Assembly: GCA_012800665.1 (NCBI GenBank)
Contig: JAAZIW010000033.1
Span: 1-15,921, forward strand
Length of the DNA: 15,921 nucleotides
From: Rikenellaceae bacterium
GTDB lineage: Bacteria > Bacteroidota > Bacteroidia > Bacteroidales > UBA932
Direction: 5' to 3'
Positions within the stretch are counted from its first letter, which is position 1; each line of letters begins with the position of its first letter. The notes beneath the pieces were generated by a model that saw only the letters and a program-made list of their open reading frames with translations, did not search any database and had not been told where the DNA came from. Position numbers and translations under genes: made by a program. This document shows, in pieces, positions 13,502 through 15,921 of this stretch.

Positions 13502-13518
13502 CAATTCAAGTCAATATT

Positions 13519-14556
13519 ATGAAAACTATACTCTTCGCAGTGTACGCAGCCGTAGCGGTTGTCGCCTGCAGTCCCAGCACCAAAACAAGCATCAAAGGCA
13601 CCGTATCGGAAGGCGCTGCCGGTGAGGTGGCAATCAAGGTGCGCAATCTCGGCATAGATACCCTTATCACTCCTGCCGAAGGCAAATTCTCCCTTGACCT
13701 TCCTGTAGATAAAATGGTTATAGGAAATGCCTTTTTCGGCAATCAATATTCCTCATTTATCCTTGACGGAGAGGCAATCACCATCAATTTTGACGGCTCG
13801 GAAAACCCTTCCGTAACTGCTAAGGCTAAAAAGGGCGCCAATGTCAGCTTTGCTAAATTCCTGGAGTGGAATGATGATTTTATGAAGCGCTATTATGCCG
13901 CAGCTGAAATGCCGGGCAGCGAATCCACCCTTAGCAATATGGAAGAGGAATTTAATAATAAGATGAAGGAGCTCACCAAAGAAAACAATGCCCTTGGCAT
14001 TTATGCCGTGCGAAACCTTCAAAGTTTTCTCGAACCGGCTGAGATGCGTGAACTTATAAACGGCCTTCATTCCGATCTTAAGGAGCACGAATCAATTGTC
14101 GCTCTAATTAAAAGCATAGAGAGCAAAGAAGCGACTTCCGCAGGTAAAATGTTTACCGATTTCGAAGTTACCCAACCTGATGGCAGCGTAAAGAAGCTTT
14201 CCGATTATGTGGGCAAGGGAAAATTTATTCTTGCAGACTTCTGGGCAAGCTGGTGCGGTCCCTGCAGAAGAGAAATCCCCAACCTTAAAAAGGTATATGA
14301 CAAGTTCCATGGAGATAACTTCGACATTCTTTCCATAGCAGTATGGGATAAGGTGGAAGATACCCAAAAAGCCATTGCAGAAGAAGGTCTTAACTGGAAT
14401 CATATTATAGATGCCCAGAGGATTCCTACCGATTTGTATGGTATTGAGGGAATACCGGCAATTATACTTTTCGGCCCCGATGGTACTATTCTCAATAGAG
14501 GTGAAGACCTTCGCGGTGAAAAAATGGAGCCCACCATCGCCGGCTATCTTGAATAG
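13519..14556 (+). CDS. TlpA-like thioredoxin-fold lipoprotein (345 aa)
   Basis: Predicted periplasm-facing lipoprotein with a thiol-disulfide reductase domain. The signal peptide MKTILFAVYAAVAVVA ends in a lipobox VVAC with lipidated Cys17. Residues about 20-120 resemble the DUF4369 beta domain common in Bacteroidota TlpA proteins (IKGTVSEGAAGEVAIKV, LDGEAITINFDG). A helical linker (about 110-205) precedes the TlpA/AhpC-type domain from about 212, with FWASWCGPCRREIPNL (active-site C246-x-x-C249) and the cis-Pro loop GIPAIILF (P313). Substrates are unknown; such proteins reduce or oxidise cell-envelope thiols. The ATG is chosen over an upstream in-frame TTG at 13489, because only the ATG gives a proper signal peptide downstream of the promoter. 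Its TAG stop abuts the uvrC start. Confidence 0.92.
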   Translation: MKTILFAVYAAVAVVACSPSTKTSIKGTVSEGAAGEVAIKVRNLGIDTLITPAEGKFSLDLPVDKMVIGNAFFGNQYSSFILDGEAITINFDGSENPSVTAKAKKGANVSFAKFLEWNDDFMKRYYAAAEMPGSESTLSNMEEEFNNKMKELTKENNALGIYAVRNLQSFLEPAEMRELINGLHSDLKEHESIVALIKSIESKEATSAGKMFTDFEVTQPDGSVKKLSDYVGKGKFILADFWASWCGPCRREIPNLKKVYDKFHGDNFDILSIAVWDKVEDTQKAIAEEGLNWNHIIDAQRIPTDLYGIEGIPAIILFGPDGTILNRGEDLRGEKMEPTIAGYLE

Positions 14557-15921
14557 TTGAAGCTTAAGGATAAAATAAAACTCTTACCGCATTCCCCCGG
14601 AGTCTACCGTTATTACGATTCCGAGGGAACGGTAATTTATGTAGGCAAGGCGAAAGATCTCCAAAAAAGAGTGGCGCAGTACTTCGTCCCCCCTGAGAGA
14701 CTGAATGTAAAAACCCGTCTTCTTGTCAGCAAAATTGCGGATGTGAAGTATTCGGTGGTGGATACTGAGGAAGATGCTTTGCTGTTAGAGAATAATCTTA
14801 TAAAGCAGTACAAGCCCCACTATAATATTCTGCTTAAAGACAGCAAAACCTATCCTTGGATTTGCGTAACAAATGAGCCCTACCCGAGAGTTTTTCTCAC
14901 TCGCAGGTTAGAAAAAGACGGTTCGCAGTATTTCGGTCCATACAGCACCGTAATGCATGCACGCGGACTTTTGGAATTTTTCCGCGAAAACTACCCTTTG
15001 CGCAGTTGCCGTTACAAGATAAATTCCGATACGATTCTTCGTAAAAAAATACGCCCCTGCCTCGATTTTCATATAGACAAATGCAAAGGCTGCTGCGTAG
15101 GCGCGGTAAGTACGGAAGAGTATGGGGGATGGATTTCGGAAATCATATCCATTTTGAAAGGCGGTGTCGGTCAGATTATAAAAGATTATGAAGTCCGGAT
15201 GAAAGAGGCCTCTGAGAGGATGGATTTCGAAACAGCTCAAATCTATAAAGAGAGCATAGAGCGTTTGCAAAAGCATTATGCCCGCAGCATAATCACCGCC
15301 GCTAAAGATTTGGAGGCTGATGTGTTTTCTTTGGTTTTCGATGGGGCGGACGCCTTCGGCAATTTTCTTCGAATACGCAGCGGCTCTATTGTACAAAGCT
15401 TGAATCTTGGCTTCAAAAGCAGGATAGAAGAGGAGCAGCCATCGGTGTTGAGCACTTTCCTTGCCGAAATAGAAAGTAAGTTCGGAGCCCTTTCACCGGA
15501 AGTGATAGTGCCTTTCCTTCCGGATGTTTCATTGAAAGGGATAAAGTTTACTGTGCCGGAAAGGGGAGACAAATTATCCTTGCTTGAACTAAGCGCAAAA
15601 AATGCCCGGGAATATCATTTCAATACTCTTAAACAACGCGAGCATACCGACCCTGATGCCTTCCATCAAAGCGTGCTTTTGGAACTTCAGAAAGTATTGG
15701 GAATGAGTGTACCTCCGGAACATATCGAGTGCTTCGACAATTCCAATATACAAGGGACTAATCCCGTGTCGAGCTGTGTGGTTTTTCGCGGGGGAGTGCC
15801 AAGCAAAAAAGACTATCGCAAATTCAAGGTTAAGACTGTTGTGGGAGCCAACGACTACGCCACCATAAAGGAAGTTGTAAACCGCCGCTATTCCCGCGTG
15901 CTTGCCGAAAATCCTGACGAC
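14557..15921 (+). CDS. uvrC: UvrABC excision nuclease subunit C, 3'-truncated by the window (455 codons visible)
   Basis: UvrC makes the dual incisions of nucleotide-excision repair after UvrAB damage recognition. The N-terminal GIY-YIG nuclease (3' incision) covers about 10-95: PGVY (14-17), IYVGKAKDLQKRV (27-39, with Y28 and R38) and LLLENNLIKQYKPHYNILL. Cysteines in RPCLDFHIDKCKGCC (about 170-185) match the family Cys cluster. The UVR motif that binds UvrB is near 215-237 (MKEASERMDFETAQIYKESI). The RNase H-like domain (5' incision) begins to appear, with the first catalytic Asp at D394 (ECFDNSNIQG). The frame stays open to the last base. The start is probably TTG at 14557, directly after the TAG of the preceding gene: no ATG or GTG occurs in frame before the conserved PGVY block. 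Confidence 0.94.
   Translation, partial: MKLKDKIKLLPHSPGVYRYYDSEGTVIYVGKAKDLQKRVAQYFVPPERLNVKTRLLVSKIADVKYSVVDTEEDALLLENNLIKQYKPHYNILLKDSKTYPWICVTNEPYPRVFLTRRLEKDGSQYFGPYSTVMHARGLLEFFRENYPLRSCRYKINSDTILRKKIRPCLDFHIDKCKGCCVGAVSTEEYGGWISEIISILKGGVGQIIKDYEVRMKEASERMDFETAQIYKESIERLQKHYARSIITAAKDLEADVFSLVFDGADAFGNFLRIRSGSIVQSLNLGFKSRIEEEQPSVLSTFLAEIESKFGALSPEVIVPFLPDVSLKGIKFTVPERGDKLSLLELSAKNAREYHFNTLKQREHTDPDAFHQSVLLELQKVLGMSVPPEHIECFDNSNIQGTNPVSSCVVFRGGVPSKKDYRKFKVKTVVGANDYATIKEVVNRRYSRVLAENPDD

Noticed and set aside
14908..15396. Minus-strand reading of 162 codons opposite uvrC
   Set aside because: Lies fully within the conserved uvrC frame; no independent signal.

Overview
The window is a Bacteroidota (Bacteroidetes) chromosomal segment, probably class Bacteroidia. 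The evidence is the repeated promoter signature TTTG-N19-TAnnTTTG (found exactly at three starts, with the -7 element alone at three more), the mostly SD-free starts, the ribosomal-protein sequences, and Bacteroidota-type families (a PspC protein with an N-terminal alpha/beta module, a DUF4369-like TlpA lipoprotein). The lineage below phylum cannot be fixed by reading alone. Coding density is high and no mobile element, CRISPR array or RNA gene was seen.

Layout. (1) 4-1877, minus strand: a tight operon of PspC protein, PadR repressor and longer PspC protein, behind a promoter overlapped by a cluster of AGTACT palindromes that is a candidate PadR operator. (2) 1986-3071, minus: a Fic-fold protein whose catalytic motif is destroyed while its inhibitory motif and C-terminal winged helix are kept; it is read here as a pseudo-Fic DNA-binding regulator. 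(3) 3225-4602, plus: FprA-type flavo-diiron protein plus rubredoxin, an O2/NO-reducing pair suited to an anaerobe. (4) 4681-9417, minus: an operon cdaA (c-di-AMP synthase), mutS2, yraN, and a divergent mannose-1-phosphate guanylyltransferase, with overlapping or nearly abutting genes. (5) 9541-13413, plus: rplC-rplD-rplW-rplB-rpsS-rplV-rpsC, the front part of the S10 cluster. It lacks rpsJ upstream, has its own promoter and 5'-end hairpin, and is closed by a strong terminator after rpsC instead of running into rplP-rpmC-rpsQ. (6) 13519-15921, plus: a TlpA-like thiol-disulfide lipoprotein followed directly by uvrC, which runs off the window.

The most interesting points are the degenerate Fic regulator beside the PspC/PadR operon, promoters placed so close to start codons that fprA and cdaA should be transcribed as leaderless mRNAs, the shortened S10 operon with a hairpin at its 5' end, and a sugar-nucleotide transferase with an altered nucleotide-binding loop. 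None of these proves a wholly new system. The pseudo-Fic locus is the best candidate for undescribed biology.
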